Position numbers and translations under genes: made by a program. Under the pieces are notes generated by a model, which searched no databases, was not told where the DNA came from, and worked only from the letters and a program-made list of their open reading frames with translations. Positions 42,789 to 54,510 of a DNA stretch of 64,000 bases are shown here, in pieces. Source of the DNA: Liquidambar formosana. Lineage: Eukaryota > Streptophyta > Magnoliopsida > Saxifragales > Altingiaceae. Position 1 is the stretch's first letter. Each line of letters starts with the position of its first letter. Where the stretch lies: NCBI GenBank assembly GCA_039720395.1, contig CM077824.1:17693046-17757045 (forward strand), given 5' to 3'.

Positions 42789-45128
42789 AAAAAAAAAACA
42801 AAGAGGTTCAAAATCATTTAACCAAAAAAAAAAAAAAATGTATAGGCCCAAAAAAATAAAATAACAAGCAATGATCCACCACGCATCGATAAAGAAAATA
42901 TATCTATATCTATATATATATATATATAGATCGAAATCAAATCATAGTTTTTTTATTTTATTTTAAATAATGGTAATTTGAGAAAAATGTACATGACATA
43001 CCTTAGATAAAAACCATAGATTGATGACATTTATTGGTGCAATATTGATCGGTGGCGATCAAGACCCATAGACCTTGCAATTGTCAACCTAAACACCATC
43101 AAGGAAACCAACCGACAAGGATCCAAGCCATATAGGCAGACCATTAAGGAAACCAATCGATAATCATCAAAAGCATAGACCTAAACATGCGATTCACGGC
43201 CAGATGATGGTGAGAGAGAGAGAGAGAGAGAGAAAAAAAAAATGGGTGAGAGACTGATAAAGAAATAGAGATGAGAAAAAGTTAGAGAGAACGGATTTTA
43301 AATTTGCAATCAAAACAAATACATAGAGAATAAGGTAAAAGAAAAAAAGGAAAGAAAGACAGAGAATGAGTGAGAAACTAGCTAGAAAAAGAAATACACC
43401 GCCTGATAAGGGTATGTACGAGAGAGACAGAGACAATGGGTTTACCCAAATGGATTATTATAGTAAATGGAGATGACGTAGAGAGAGAGAGAGAGGGGTA
43501 AGTGATAACAGAGCTAGGATCACCTGATTTGATCTGGATCTATGATAACGTGGGGAAGAGAGAGAGAGAGAGATATAAAAAATGGTTCTGAACTTCTGAT
43601 GTGAGAAAAAGTTGCTAGGAAAAAATGGATGATCGGACATGAGGGGCGAGGCAGAAAAGAGAACCAGCTAAATGATATTTTAGTTATCACTTCCAAATGT
43701 AGTACTAAACAGAAGATATTGGCAGTCAATTTGTACCATATTGATAGTTAATATTTAATAAGTTGACAAACAAACTTTATTTGGCATTATATTTGGAGGC
43801 AATTACCAAAAAGTCATCTTCTCATCATAGCCATCCAGATTCAACTAGATTAGCAACTGTCAGAAAAATTTAACATCATGAAGTAAAGTCATGATACCAA
43901 CTTGTCAAGGCAATACATAAAAACGAGTACTCCCTCTGTCCCAATAAGGTACGCCAAATTTTTAACTTTTTTTGTCCCAAAATATTTGGCCACTTTAAAA
44001 AATCAAATCGTATTTTTTTTAAGTTTCTTATACCCTTCATTATTTCAATATTTACATTTAACACAAAACCCAATACAAAAAAGATAAGGGTATTTTTGGA
44101 AAGATGGAACTTAATCAATGACAAGTCAATATAATGATTACATTTTCTTAAACTTCATGTTTTGTCAAACGTAGCCTATTTTTACGAGATGGGGGGAGTA
44201 TTATTTTTTAATGAAAAATCAATGGTCCTTGAGTTTATTAATCTGTCGCTTTAAGGTTTGCAAAAGTTTTTGGTTTCAGACCCTACGTAAGTTATATGTG
44301 TTCTCCTATCGTTTCCCAAAAAAAAAAAATCATCAAAAACTAACTTATAAATAAAATGAGAACATCCTAATCCTATAAATGCCAAATTTTTAAAAGAAAA
44401 AAAAAAATCCTAAACATGTACATATTAGGAATATTATTATTTTAATCAAAGACCAATAAAAGTTCTAGATTTGCGTAAGTCATGGTTTTGATCCCGCGTG
44501 GAGTATCTGTTTTCTCTTATGTCTTTCCAATACATATATATCAAAGACTGCTTTAGTCATAAATAAAATGAGAACCTCCTAATCTCATAAATACTAGACT
44601 TTTTAAAGGTGGTAGTGTAGGCCTTATTAGGAACTTGAGTTAGCTTCTATGGCATGAATTTACGGGAGGGGTGTAGATTATAGTATATCATAAAAAAAAA
44701 AAAGGATGGCATGTCCGTAGCGTTTGCAAAGCCGCGCAAGTCTTGGTTTTTATTTTTGTAAGACTAATGTATGAATAATTTGCTATTAAATCTTTTAACT
44801 ATGGCGTAAATATGTTTTGATTGAAAAAAGAGACAAAGAGTGAAAGAGAGAGCTTTTTGTTTCAGCATTGAAAGTTTCACAAAACCTTCAAAGAACCTAT
44901 GTATAATGAAGTTTCAAAGAAAATTTTAAGCACTATGATTTGGGAAAGATAATAAAAAAAAAAAAAATAGTAATCATATCAAAAGAAATAAAGGATTGAC
45001 TGATCAAAGTGCTTTCATCTTATACAAAGGCACGATAAAATTATTAAATTTAAAAAATTATTATCATTATTGAAAAAAATAATTTAACTAAAAAAAAATC
45101 ACGTGCAACGTACGTGTGCACCAACTAG
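42173..45128 (+). mobile_element. Candidate 2.96-kb Helitron
   Basis: The left end TCTATACTACCTATAAAAAG follows an A. The right end has the hairpin word 'cacgtgcaacgtacgtg' shortly before CTAG followed by T. Both ends match the short Helitrons elsewhere in the window, but only ~55 bp at the left and ~35 bp at the right are shared, and the interior is low-complexity (A-runs, poly(C) 42757-42778, several (GA)n tracts 43208-43573) with no Rep/helicase sequence. It may be two unrelated fragments. Confidence 0.4.
43930..44198. mobile_element. Stowaway-like MITE, 269 bp
   Basis: Ends CTCCCTCTGTCCCAATAA and, in reverse complement, CTCCCCCCATCTCGTAAAA, flanked by TA on both sides. It is the widespread plant 'CTCCCTCCGTCCC' type of Tc1/mariner MITE. 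Non-coding; nested in the candidate Helitron. Confidence 0.75.
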
Positions 45129-45129
45129 T

Positions 45130-46455
45130 AGCATAAAATAGTAACTTGTAACTATTTTTTTTAATTAATTTTTCAAAGACAAAATAATAAACTATTCTTA
45201 TTTTCTTAATAAATTTTTCAAAACACATAATAGTAAATATGAGAAAAGAAACACAACGTAAAAGAATGTTTTTTGGTGGCTGCTACTTGGTGTTAGAGTT
45301 CACACCATTGAAATTTTTTTAAAAAAATTTTTTATATAGCATAAAATAGTAAATTGTTACTATTTTTAAATATAATATTTTATAAGCATAAAATATTGAA
45401 GTGTTACTATTTTTTGTATAAATTTTTCAAAGCACAAAATAGTAAATTGTTACTATTTTATATACAAATTCAGCATCTTCTAGCCGATGACAGTGAGATT
45501 TTTAACACTAATGGTGGAAGCAAAACTCCTTTCTCTTTTTTGTTTTTTTTTTTCCTGATCTAGTGCCTACCCCTTTTTTGAGATCTAGTCAATGGCGGTG
45601 GTCCTTTGATGATGATGGTGTAGGGTAATAATGAGCTTTGCCAGAGAAGGAAGATCGACAATGAGCTTTGTAGGATAAGTAGGTGTGTTTCGAATGAGAG
45701 AGAATCGACGGCCAGTATGGGTGTATGGGATGACTTGATGAGTTGTCATATCCGATAGGATAGTTAGAGCACGAACAATTGCCTAAAACGTTGATCGGAA
45801 CTTGAACACAGTGTCAGTCGTTGGCGGCAAGAACCATTGTTGCCAGAAAAGGTGATCGGAGCTTGATGGGGAGAGTGCGTTTATGATGTCTATATAGATA
45901 GGCTTATATGTATAAAAAGATATTTTGTTCTAAGAGGAGCAAAAGAGACTATTAGGTTAAAGAAAACATTGTTGGAGTGATTGTAAAAAAACTCTTAGAG
46001 TATGGTGCTATGGCCAAAAACCCCATATAAGTTGGTCGCTAATCTTAATTAAGTAGTGTTATGAGAATGATCTGTTATACTTCATTTAGAAGTCTTAGAT
46101 ACGTACGTAGCTAATTCTGCATTCTCAAATCTCAACTAATATGGCAAGAAATATGTGACTAATGTTAGGTTGTTAGCTAGGGATGTTCAAGGATTTATTT
46201 CCAAAATGCATGTTGCCTATATAATTCAGTTTTCTAAAACCACTTTCTCAGGTGCACTTTAGTAAATTTCTGAAAGTCTTACATTTTATGAATAGATCGA
46301 CCATTAATTTTTCAAAATTATAGTGAGTATAGGTGCCTAAAGAAAAGATCTTCTCTAGCATTAATTATTATTGGACATGATCTTCATCATCCAATGATAG
46401 GTTTCGCTAGAGATGGATGATGGATGATGCATGGAGATCATATCTAATAAAAATA
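45130..46455. other. Spacer with short direct repeats
   Basis: At 45130-45465 'gcataaaatagtaa' plus 'gttactattttt' and 'aatttttcaaa' recur four or five times at roughly 60-90 bp spacing. From 45590 to 45890 there is a GC-richer tract with two similar phrases ('aatgagctttg') but no convincing gene. The rest is AT-rich and unannotated. Confidence 0.4.
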
Positions 46456-46460
46456 ATATT

Positions 46461-46732
46461 ACCTCCATCCCACAAAGATAAGCCATTTTGTTATGTTTTT
46501 TGATTCCAAAATGTTTGTCTACTTTGAAAAGTCAAATCATAATTTTTTTGAATTTTTCTATATTACCCTTTCTCGTTTCAATATTTACTTTCACTATAAA
46601 ATCCAATTCGAGGTAAGAGATGGTACTTTTAGAAAGACGGAGTTTAAAAAGTGACAAGTTAGTGTAATGATAATTTTTCTTAAATTGCGTGTTTTATCAA
46701 ACTTGACCTATCTTTATGAGATGAAGAAAGCA
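46461..46732. mobile_element. Diverged Stowaway-like MITE
   Basis: Internal words 'aaagataagccattttgt', 'ttgaaaagtcaaatcata', 'tgacaagttagtgtaatga' and 'tgtttatcaaacttgacct' match those of the MITEs at 43930 and 53510. Ends 'acctccatcccac' and 'gagatgaagaaag' are weakened versions of the family termini. Confidence 0.6.
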
Positions 46733-46739
46733 CAAGAGA

Positions 46740-47306
46740 GGATCCATTGGTCACGTGCCCATAGTGCACCCATTGTCCCTAGCTTGTATTTACTTGCATC
46801 TAAAAAGCCCTAATTTATAAATAACTAAAAAACTGACACGTTTGACGTTACCAATGCATAGATCCATATCTTTCATCCCGTAACTTTGGATGTACCTGTG
46901 GTAAATTTGAACTTGAAGGAAGAACGAACAACATATTTATTATGATCCAAGATGAGGTATACCTTTCGTAACCCATAAAATTCAAATGCAATCAAGAGAC
47001 TGGGTGCCCTCCTGCAGTCCTGCGTATAACGTTCTTTTGTTCGTCTATTTGTAAGCCATTGCATTGCTAGCCAGAAGACGCCCACACCACCGGATCGATC
47101 AGCTGGCCCAAAGGAAGAGATCCACTAATACAAAAACTCATTCAATCATCATGATCGATCCTCCCAATAAACGCCACTGCCACCCTACCAGTAACCAGTC
47201 CACTACTACTACTACCACTTGTTAACCCTCACCATCACCATTATTAATTACCATCGCCTAAGTAAACCCATGACCACTGATACGATTGCACTGCATGTGT
47301 CAAGTA
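46740..47306. other. Spacer before duplication unit B
   Basis: Nothing recognisable. A 70-codon open frame on - (46873-47085) has no domain. A short ACT/ACC triplet run lies at 47205-47220. Confidence 0.35.
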
Positions 47307-47750
47307 TGAAAACTCTCCAACACGTACAATCCCCCTTTTCATGCCCTGTCCCAATAACTGGATGAGCCCAGCTGCTAGAGAAATTCAAACTAGAGTTTTA
47401 TTGATATTACTTGATAATACAATGGCCCCAGTGTGGGTTAAACACTTGACATAGAAGAGTGAAAGATTTGAAATTTGAAAGAGAACCCTAATATGGTAAT
47501 CTAATCAAATCTCTGTAATTTCAATCTCTCGGTTCTTGATTCTCTCAAATCTCTTTATTTTTTGAATATTGATGAGATACACTTCGATCGATATAGTGTA
47601 TCGTGTTTACATTGTATTAACATGCTCCCATTCATATTCTCCATTAGTTACTCTCTCTAACGCTGTTGATAAATCATGATCTGATGACATGGTGGACAGC
47701 TGCAGTGGGCCTGGAGAAGGAAGAATTTTGCTTCGGGTACTGTTGTGCAC

Positions 47751-48815
47751 AACTACAATAATAGAAAAAGATCACAGTTGAAAAAATAAAAAGATCACAC
47801 TTTTTTTAAAAACTGTGATCTTATGTGTGGACAAAATATTTAATCATAATTTTATAAAAAACTGTAATCTTTTTAAGCATTTTAATCTCAGTTTTTTAAA
47901 AACCGTGATCATAGGGCATAAGATAGATCACAGTATTAAGTTATACCGTGATGTTTCTAGGGAGAATTTTTTTTTAATGAAACCTCAGCTTCCCAATCCC
48001 ACGAAAATAAGGCGCGGTTTTTTCTCTCACTTTCCCAAACTCACGACCCACTCTCCATCCTATCTCCCATCCCTCATCTTGCATCTCTCAAACCCTAACC
48101 CTCTTCTCAACAAACACAAAGTTCACAGCCACGACGTTACTGATCAATCGAGCCCCAATTACAAGACCCACTCTCCATCCTATCTCACACTTGTTGCAAT
48201 CGGAACCGGAGAAGACGACGGCGGCGCTGTTGTGTGGCTAGGCAGCCTGCCGACGGTGTTAAGGGTCAATTCCAGCAGCCGTTCCTTCAAGTTCTCCAAT
48301 AAAGGGCTTCGATTTTCTTCTCACGAACAGGGGTTTTTGGTGTCAAGAACAGGGTTTTGTTAAGGTCAGTCTCTAACTTCTTTTTTTTTTATTTTCTCCT
48401 TCTCTTCTTCTGCAAATATGTGTGATTTGTTTACAACTACACGTTGGGTTGCTCTGTGTGAACCAATATATATATATATATATACATTTTTTTTTTTGGG
48501 GGGAGGGGCTGTAAAGAAAAACAGAGGAAGCAGGGGTTGTGGTTGTTGGCGGGGATACCTCAGGGTTGTGATTTTCTTTAGAAAAGATGAACCAAGATGC
48601 ACCTTTCTTCCCAGTGGTGTGTGCATTGTAAGAAAAATAGTGAGTCAGTGGATCATCTTTTCTTGCATTATCCTTTATTGCGTGGGTTGTGGCAAAGACT
48701 GTTTAATCAGGTGGGTTTGATGTGGGTGATTCCTCCTCGTAGTTCTGATATGTTTGAAATTGATTTCAAGGGCTTTGGTAAATGTAGGAGGGCTAAGGCT
48801 TAGCAGCTAGGGCTA
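47751..48815 (+). mobile_element. CACTA-like terminus joined to gene and LINE fragments
   Basis: Absent from the paralogous position near 20305. The left end 'aactacaataatagaaaaag' resembles a decayed CACTACAAGAAAAA terminus. It is followed by repeated, alternating-orientation 'gatcacagtttt'/'aaaactgtgatc' words (47770-47960), as in CACTA subterminal regions. An open frame of uncertain reality spans 47815-48363. It includes two copies of 'acccactctccatcctatct' (48045 and 48166), with the likeliest ATG at about 47980 and a possible donor at 48362. The right part holds a LINE zf-RVT fragment. No right CACTA terminus was found. Confidence 0.45.
48597..48803 (+). pseudogene. LINE zf-RVT fragment
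   Basis: SSQWCVHCKKNSESVDHLFL then HYPLLRGLWQRLFNQ has the C-x2-C ... H ... spacing of the zinc-binding segment after plant LINE reverse transcriptase; the usual last Cys is replaced by His/Tyr. It is isolated, about 60 codons, with no RNase H downstream. Confidence 0.7.
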
Positions 48816-49301
48816 AGGCTTAACAGCATCCATATATAACAAAGGTTTTAATTATCAATGACAGGGAAAGAGCACACAATGGATTTATCAATCAATAAAT
48901 TTCTCAACAATAGACATGATACGTGAGAAATCCAGTCCATAAGGAGAATTATTCGAAGAATGTGCCAAACCCCCCCCCCCCCCACCCAAAAAAAAAAAAA
49001 AAAGAAACTAACAAAGCAGATTTCAGATGTCAAGGACGGAATTGGAAATGGAGAGAGGAAGAAGCTAACAAACCAGATTCGAAGCCCATGATCGCTGCTC
49101 TGACGTACAAGGGACACCATGTTGGTTAAAGAGCAAAGCAATTAATAGGTAGAACATACAGATGCCTAGCTTGCGTTTCTGAATTATTCTAGCTAGTTAG
49201 GGAGATAAGAACACAACAAAGATTTTATAAAAAAAAAAAAAAAAAAAAGAGATGAATTTATTATTATTTTTTTATTTTTAAAAAAGGAGGAGAAAAGAGA
49301 C

Positions 49302-49303
<2 letters not shown>

Positions 49304-49339
<36 letters not shown>
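49304..49339. repeat. Poly(G) tract just 3' of microprotein gene B
   Basis: A run of 36 G, 38 bases beyond the stop of the - strand microprotein gene. It is the counterpart of the 20-G run at 20836-20855, so the homopolymer existed before the duplication and changed length after. Confidence 0.9.
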
Positions 49340-49340
<1 letters not shown>

Positions 49341-49377
49341 GGGGTTGGGGAATGGGGAAGAAGGAAACTGGAAAAGA

Positions 49378-49524
49378 CTAACGAACCTTTGTATAGAGGT
49401 AATAAGGCAGACACATACATATTAATAGGGAAATGATAAAATTGGCTGTGCGTGCAGGTTTCTGAGGCTTAAAAGGATTTTTGACAGGGCCTAAAGAGCT
49501 AGCGTTAATCTTAGAGCGCGGCAT
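49378..49524 (-). CDS. Small single-pass membrane protein, 48 aa (copy B)
   Basis: MPRSKINASSLGPVKNPFKP leads to QKPARTANFIISLLICMCLP and ends YYLYTKVR. Relative to copy A the N-terminal ten residues differ at most positions, while residues ~12-39 are nearly identical. One Pro codon is inserted in the membrane span (MCLPYYLY versus MCLYYLY). The open frame and stop are kept. TATA box 94 bp upstream. The family is unknown to me. The contrast of a variable N-terminus and fixed proline/basic plus membrane segments looks like protein-level constraint, but it needs a codon-substitution test. Confidence 0.6.
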   Translation of the reverse strand: MPRSKINASSLGPVKNPFKPQKPARTANFIISLLICMCLPYYLYTKVR

Positions 49525-49617
49525 CACTATATCTTTTCTTGTTCTCTTTCGAGGCAAACCCTAATCACTACTTCAAAATGAGCAAGGCAAGTAGTGGTAG
49601 TGTATATATCTTATCTC

Positions 49618-49625
49618 TATTTATA
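49618..49625 (-). promoter_or_regulatory. TATA box of microprotein gene B
   Basis: TATAAATA on - in the context 'cttctataaatagagataag', 94 bp before ATG 49524, exactly as at gene A. A Helitron begins 26 bp further upstream (49652), so all distal promoter sequence is displaced by 840 bp. Confidence 0.65.
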
Positions 49626-49651
49626 GAAGGGACTATAGATATATATATATA

Positions 49652-50491
49652 CTAGATATAGCACACGTGCGTTGCACATGAATATTTTCAAATAGTATTA
49701 GTTATACAAAATAATAATTACATAAAGATTTTATATTAATGAGTCTAAACGGTTTCTTAGAACTATAGGTATTTCGTTTCGAATGATTTTTCACCTATTA
49801 TGATTATAAATTCATCTATCTAACTTAAAAATTCATCAAAAATCAAACTTATTCTCTAACAGTACCATATATATATATATATATATATTATAATTTGTAG
49901 AGCAAAACTTACCAGAGAAGATAGAAGTCGCCGTTAACCAGAGAAGGGAGAAGTCGTCGTTAATGGAAAAGGTGGAGAGAAGGTTGAAGCTACTCTTGAT
50001 GGAGAAACAATCTGGCTGTTTATTTATTATATAGGAATTATAGTTTCCGTTTTTTTTGAATTCCTATTTGTGTTTTATATAATAAGGTATGTGTTTTAGA
50101 ATTATAGTTTCCATATTCCTATATATTTATATTTATTATATAGGAATTATAGTTTCCGTTTCCTTTGAATTCCTATTTGTGTATTATATATTAAGGTATG
50201 TGTTTTGAATTCCTATTTGTATTTTATATATTAAGGTATGTGTTTTAGAATTATAGTTTTCATATTCTTATATATTTTTATTTATTATATAGGAATTATA
50301 GTTTCTGTTTCCTTTGAATTCCTATTTGTGTATTATATATTAAGGTATGTGTTTTAGAATTATAATTTCCATGTTACTATATTTCCTATATATGCAGAAG
50401 GGTGGGTAGTTGTGTATTTAAAAATTAAAATTAATGTATATTAGTCAATCAAAAGTTTTTCCAACATTCATCTTTTTATAGGTAGTATAGA
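49652..50491 (-). mobile_element. Non-autonomous Helitron, 840 bp
   Basis: Read on -, it starts TCTATACTACCTATAAAAAG and ends with hairpin 'catgtgcaacgcacgtg' and 'tgctatatctag', inserted between A and T in a TA-rich site. The unit A copy (around 21140-21150) is the uninterrupted site. The interior contains 'gaattatagtttcc' repeated four times and no coding capacity. Confidence 0.75.
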
Positions 50492-50760
50492 TATATATAT
50501 ATATGAACCTGTATGGGTGGAAACGACGCACATGGATCAGCGATGTTCTTTTGAACAAGAGATGGCCAGTGAAGGCAGTATGTGAGGAAGTTTCTCCGAT
50601 GGAGACTGGAGCTAGCTTTTGTATGTTTCTAAACCTGATCGCCCATACCAGACATGGGATCTCCACGACTCCACTCGATGCGGAAGCCACCATGCTTTCT
50701 CACGTGAAGTGTTCTACTAGATGTTTGTCGCATAAATAAGTTACACTAGACGCCGGTGCA

Positions 50761-53040
50761 GAGTTCACACTTTGGACACCTTGGCTGGTTTACCAACTTT
50801 GAAATTTGAAGTAACGACTACCAAATGCCAAATTTATTTATTTATTTTTATTTTATTTTATTTTATTTCAGTCAGTCAGTCCTACCTATCCAAAAAAAAA
50901 AAAAAAAGGTCAGTTCTCTGTTTTACGATCTAAACTAAACTAAACTAAATTCTCATAGCTTAAGGGACTGCTTATTACCTAGTGGTGATATCAGAATGTA
51001 TAGGAGTTTAAATAGTGTTAAATATAAGTGTCAATTTCTCTTTAATGTAACATGAAAAAAAAAAAATTTAAATAATAACATGTGTGCAAAACGGGTGATG
51101 TTTGTAAAAAATTGTTGTAAAAAAATGCAAATTTTAAAAGTAATATAAATGAAAGTTTGAACACTTAGTTCTCATTATCTAGAATCTCAAATTAAAGCAT
51201 AAAATATCTTAAAATAAAATTTTTTTTATATGATTATAAAAATTATTTTCTATTAACAGAATATTTTCTCTAATTGATAAAAACATGAATAATTAAATTA
51301 AATTATACAAGATTAGAAGAACAAATATAGACCCAGGGGAGGAATGTAAGAAGAATATAACAAATTAAAGAGAGAGGGTATTGGGGGGAAATGGAAGAAT
51401 ATTAGTTTTGTTTCATTATAAGGATTCTTGTTTTGTGGAAACATTTCCTATTCTCAAAAGCTTTCTCATTTGCCATGGTTTATTGCGCTGCTTTGGAAAA
51501 TAGTGTGTGTAGTATATATATATATATATATATATATATGCAATATGTTATATATATACATCGTGGACTGCAAGCTTGGAGAGAATTCGAGAACTGAAAA
51601 GAATGAAAAATTTTATTTTGACAGCCATATGACTTCATTTAAGTACATTTTACGAAAAATCCACACACGACATTATTTTATTTATTTATTTATTTATTTT
51701 TGAGAATTAAATGGCATTAACTTTGCTACGAGAAAAACTTATATGTAAATGTAATACAACTGATGTGGTATTGGATGATACGTGGTTTTTTTTTCTAGAA
51801 AAAAATAAAATTAAAAAAATTCTAGTTCCCTTTTTTGAGAAAAAAATTCTGCTATTGGATGATTAGTTTCATTTCATTATAAGGATCTTGGTTTTGTGGA
51901 AACATTTCCAATTCTCAAAACCTTCTCATTTGCCGTGCTTTGGATTCTGCCATGGTTAATTGCTTTGGAAAATAGTGTGTGTATATATGCAGTATGTTAT
52001 ATATATATATATATATAGATACACACACGTCATGGACTGCAAGCTTTGAGTGAATTAGAGAAATGAAAGGAATGAAAATTTTTATTTTGACAGGCATATG
52101 ACTAGCTTCATTTACATACATTTTACAAAAATCCACCCACGAAATTAACTTTTTTTTTTTTTTTTTTGAGAATTAAATAACATTAACTTTGTTTTTTGTT
52201 TTTGGTTTTTTTTTTTTTGGGTGCATTAATTTTGCTATAAAAAAAAAAAAAAACTTATATGTAAATGTGATACGGCTGATATGGTATTGGATGATACGTG
52301 GTTTTTTTTTTTTTTTTTTGTAAGAAAAAATAAAAATTCTGGCATTTTTTTTTTTTTAGGGCACCGTTTGGTTGCACTTATTTTAAGATTTTTTTGCTTT
52401 TAAAAGCGAAAAGTTGTAAAAGCAAAAAGTACTGTTTGGTTAGAGGAAATAAAAAGAACTTTTAGAAAGCAAAAAGCAAAATATTTGATTTTAAGCAAAA
52501 GCAATGAAAATTTGCTTTTAAAAGTCATTTTTATCTTTTGGACGAGCTTGACCTTAACTCGAAAAAATTTACGATCAAGAAAGGTTGTGTTTGTCCTAGC
52601 TAGGCTTCCGTTTGAACAACGATGATTCGGTAGAGTTTCTCATTACATCCAAAGATTACCGGCGAAATCAATTTTACCAAACACGCTTTTGCTTTTGTTG
52701 CTTCTACTTAAAAGCAAAAAGCAAGAAAGTAAAAAATAATTTTTACTACTTAAAAAAAGATCTTTTAAAAAGTGCAACCAAACGATGCCTCTATTATTGG
52801 ATGACGCCATGGCAGCGTAGGATTTCGGATTTCATCAGCCAATTGATTTGTTTGCACCATTTGACACATGATATTTTTAGAAAATTACTGTTCATAAGCA
52901 AGTACAGTACACAGAGCTATATATTGAAACTATCTTAAAATAAAAATAAAAGATAAAAAGAATTCAGAGAACTGGTTAACCAGCGATGGATACACCAACA
53001 TATTCGATGTTTTTCGCTTAACTTTGTCAAAGATTTAGGG
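50761..53040. repeat. Segmental duplication unit B, right part
   Basis: 50770-51070 matches 30990-31590 and 55080-55320, including the SINE-like 'tatcagaatgtataggagtt' block. 51418-51800 and 51880-52310 are tandem duplicates ('ttttgtggaaacatttcc', 'gaaaatagtgtgtgt', 'ttttattttgacag', 'aaaaatccac'). 52795-53040 matches 33895-34110. Several TA and T microsatellites lie between. No gene. Confidence 0.65.
52359..52790. mobile_element. hAT-like MITE, about 430 bp
   Basis: Left end 'gggcaccgtttggttgcact' pairs with the reverse complement of the right end ('gtgcaaccaaacgatgcc'). Inward it is rich in 'cttttaaaagc'/'gcaaaaag' pairs. The middle (about 52545-52665) is unrelated, GC-richer sequence, perhaps acquired. 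It splits the duplicated unit B at a point where unit A (33895) is continuous. Confidence 0.65.
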
Positions 53041-54510
53041 CCTCTGGTTATTCTATTCGAAATTGGACAATTTAAGAAATGTTTTATAGTATTGAAGGCA
53101 GTCAGGCACAAATCTATTACTTTAAATTTGAATATTTAAGAAATTAAGAGTCTATTACTATATTTAATGTTTTAAAATCAATTCTTAGAAATTCAGGCAA
53201 TACCATAATTTTGAATTTCTACTCTTATTTATGATGATGACCATCATTTTCTTAAATTTGTTAATTTAATGTTATGGATTATACCATCAATATTATGTAA
53301 AATTTCTTGAATTGTCTAATTTAAAATTGGATATCTAAACAGACCCTTAATTAATTAGAGAATATACACGACATTGTCTATCTATATACTCCCTACATTT
53401 CACTTCATTTGATCACTTTTCACCAAACACACATATTAGGGCAATGTATTAAATGCATTGCCATGTCATCCAATTTTTTCCACTTTCCAATTTTACCTTC
53501 TAATAATAATACTTCTTCTGTCCTATAAAGATAAGCCATTTTTACTATATTTTTTGTCCCAAAATGTTTGCCCATTTTGAAAAGTCAAATTATATTTCTT
53601 TTGAAATTTCCTATACTACCCTTTCTTATTTCAAAAATTACTTTTCACTACAACCCAATAACAATTAGTAGGAGAGGGTATTTTGGAAAAATAAAGTTTA
53701 ATAAATGAGAAGTCAATGTGATGATGGTTTTTTTTAAATTGCACGTTTTCTCAACTTGGTCTATCTTTATTATTGAATGGAGGGAGTATGTTTTTTTGAT
53801 GAAATAGACTAATAGAGTAATGGTTAGTATAATAATAATAATTTTAAATATTACGAAGGGTATTATGATAAAGTAAAGTAATGATTTGCTTTGACTTTTA
53901 AAAGAGATCAAATATTTTGGAACGTTCTAAGGAAAAAATTGATCAAATAAACTAATAAACTGGAACGTAGGGAATGGAATATATAGAGCATGGATCCGGA
54001 TCAGGTGATGGTTTGATGGTATGATTCGAGCTATCCATAAAAGTAATGAACAGCTTAGATCAAAAGTCTAAAAAGTTGTTAAGACTAACTTAGGTAAACT
54101 TTTTAGTCAATGTGATGATGGTTTTTTTTAAATGGCGCGTTTTCTCAAATTTGATCTATCTTTATCGGATGGAGAGAGTATGTGTTTTTTATGTAATAAA
54201 CTAATAGAGTAATAGTTAATATAATAATAATAATTTTAAATATTACAAAGGGTATTATGATAAAGTAAAGTAATGATTTGCTTTGACTTTTAAAAGTGAT
54301 CAGATATTTTGAAACATCCCCAAAAAAAAGTGACCGAATTAAACTGATAAATTAGGAATGAAGGGAATGGAATATAGAGAGCATGGATCCAGATTAGGTG
54401 ATGGTTTGATGGTGTGATCCGAGCTGTTCATAAAAGCAATAGACGAATTAAATCAAAAGTCTAAAACGTTGTTGAGGCTAACTTAGGTCAACCTTTTTTT
54501 CTAAGCTTTT
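53041..54510. repeat. Stowaway-like MITEs and a 400-bp tandem duplication
   Basis: A MITE beginning 'tactccctacatttcact' (53390) and ending 'aactggaacgtagggaatgg' (about 53978) contains a second one (53510-53790, 'ttcttctgtcctataaag' to 'gaatggagggagta'). Sequence 53711-54108 is repeated at 54104-54510 ('gatgatggttttttttaaat', 'agcatggatccRgattaggt', 'gtctaaaaRgttgttRag'). The duplication therefore copied MITE pieces together with flanking DNA. No gene. Confidence 0.6.

Larger units (their letters stand above)
47307..50760. repeat. Segmental duplication unit B, left part
   Basis: Counterpart of 19855-21370, from 'tatgaaaactctccaacacg' through 'catgctcccattcatattct', 'tgatctgatgacatggtgga', the poly(G) tract and the microprotein gene, to 'gatgttcttttgaa'. 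Compared with unit A it has an insert at about 47751-48815 and a Helitron at 49652-50491. Comparing the two copies gives an empty site for both. Confidence 0.8.

Noticed and set aside
50445..50739. Overlapping open frames at the end of unit B (78 and 82 codons)
   Set aside because: The paralogous segment in unit A (21160-21300) does not keep either frame, so coding constraint is unlikely.
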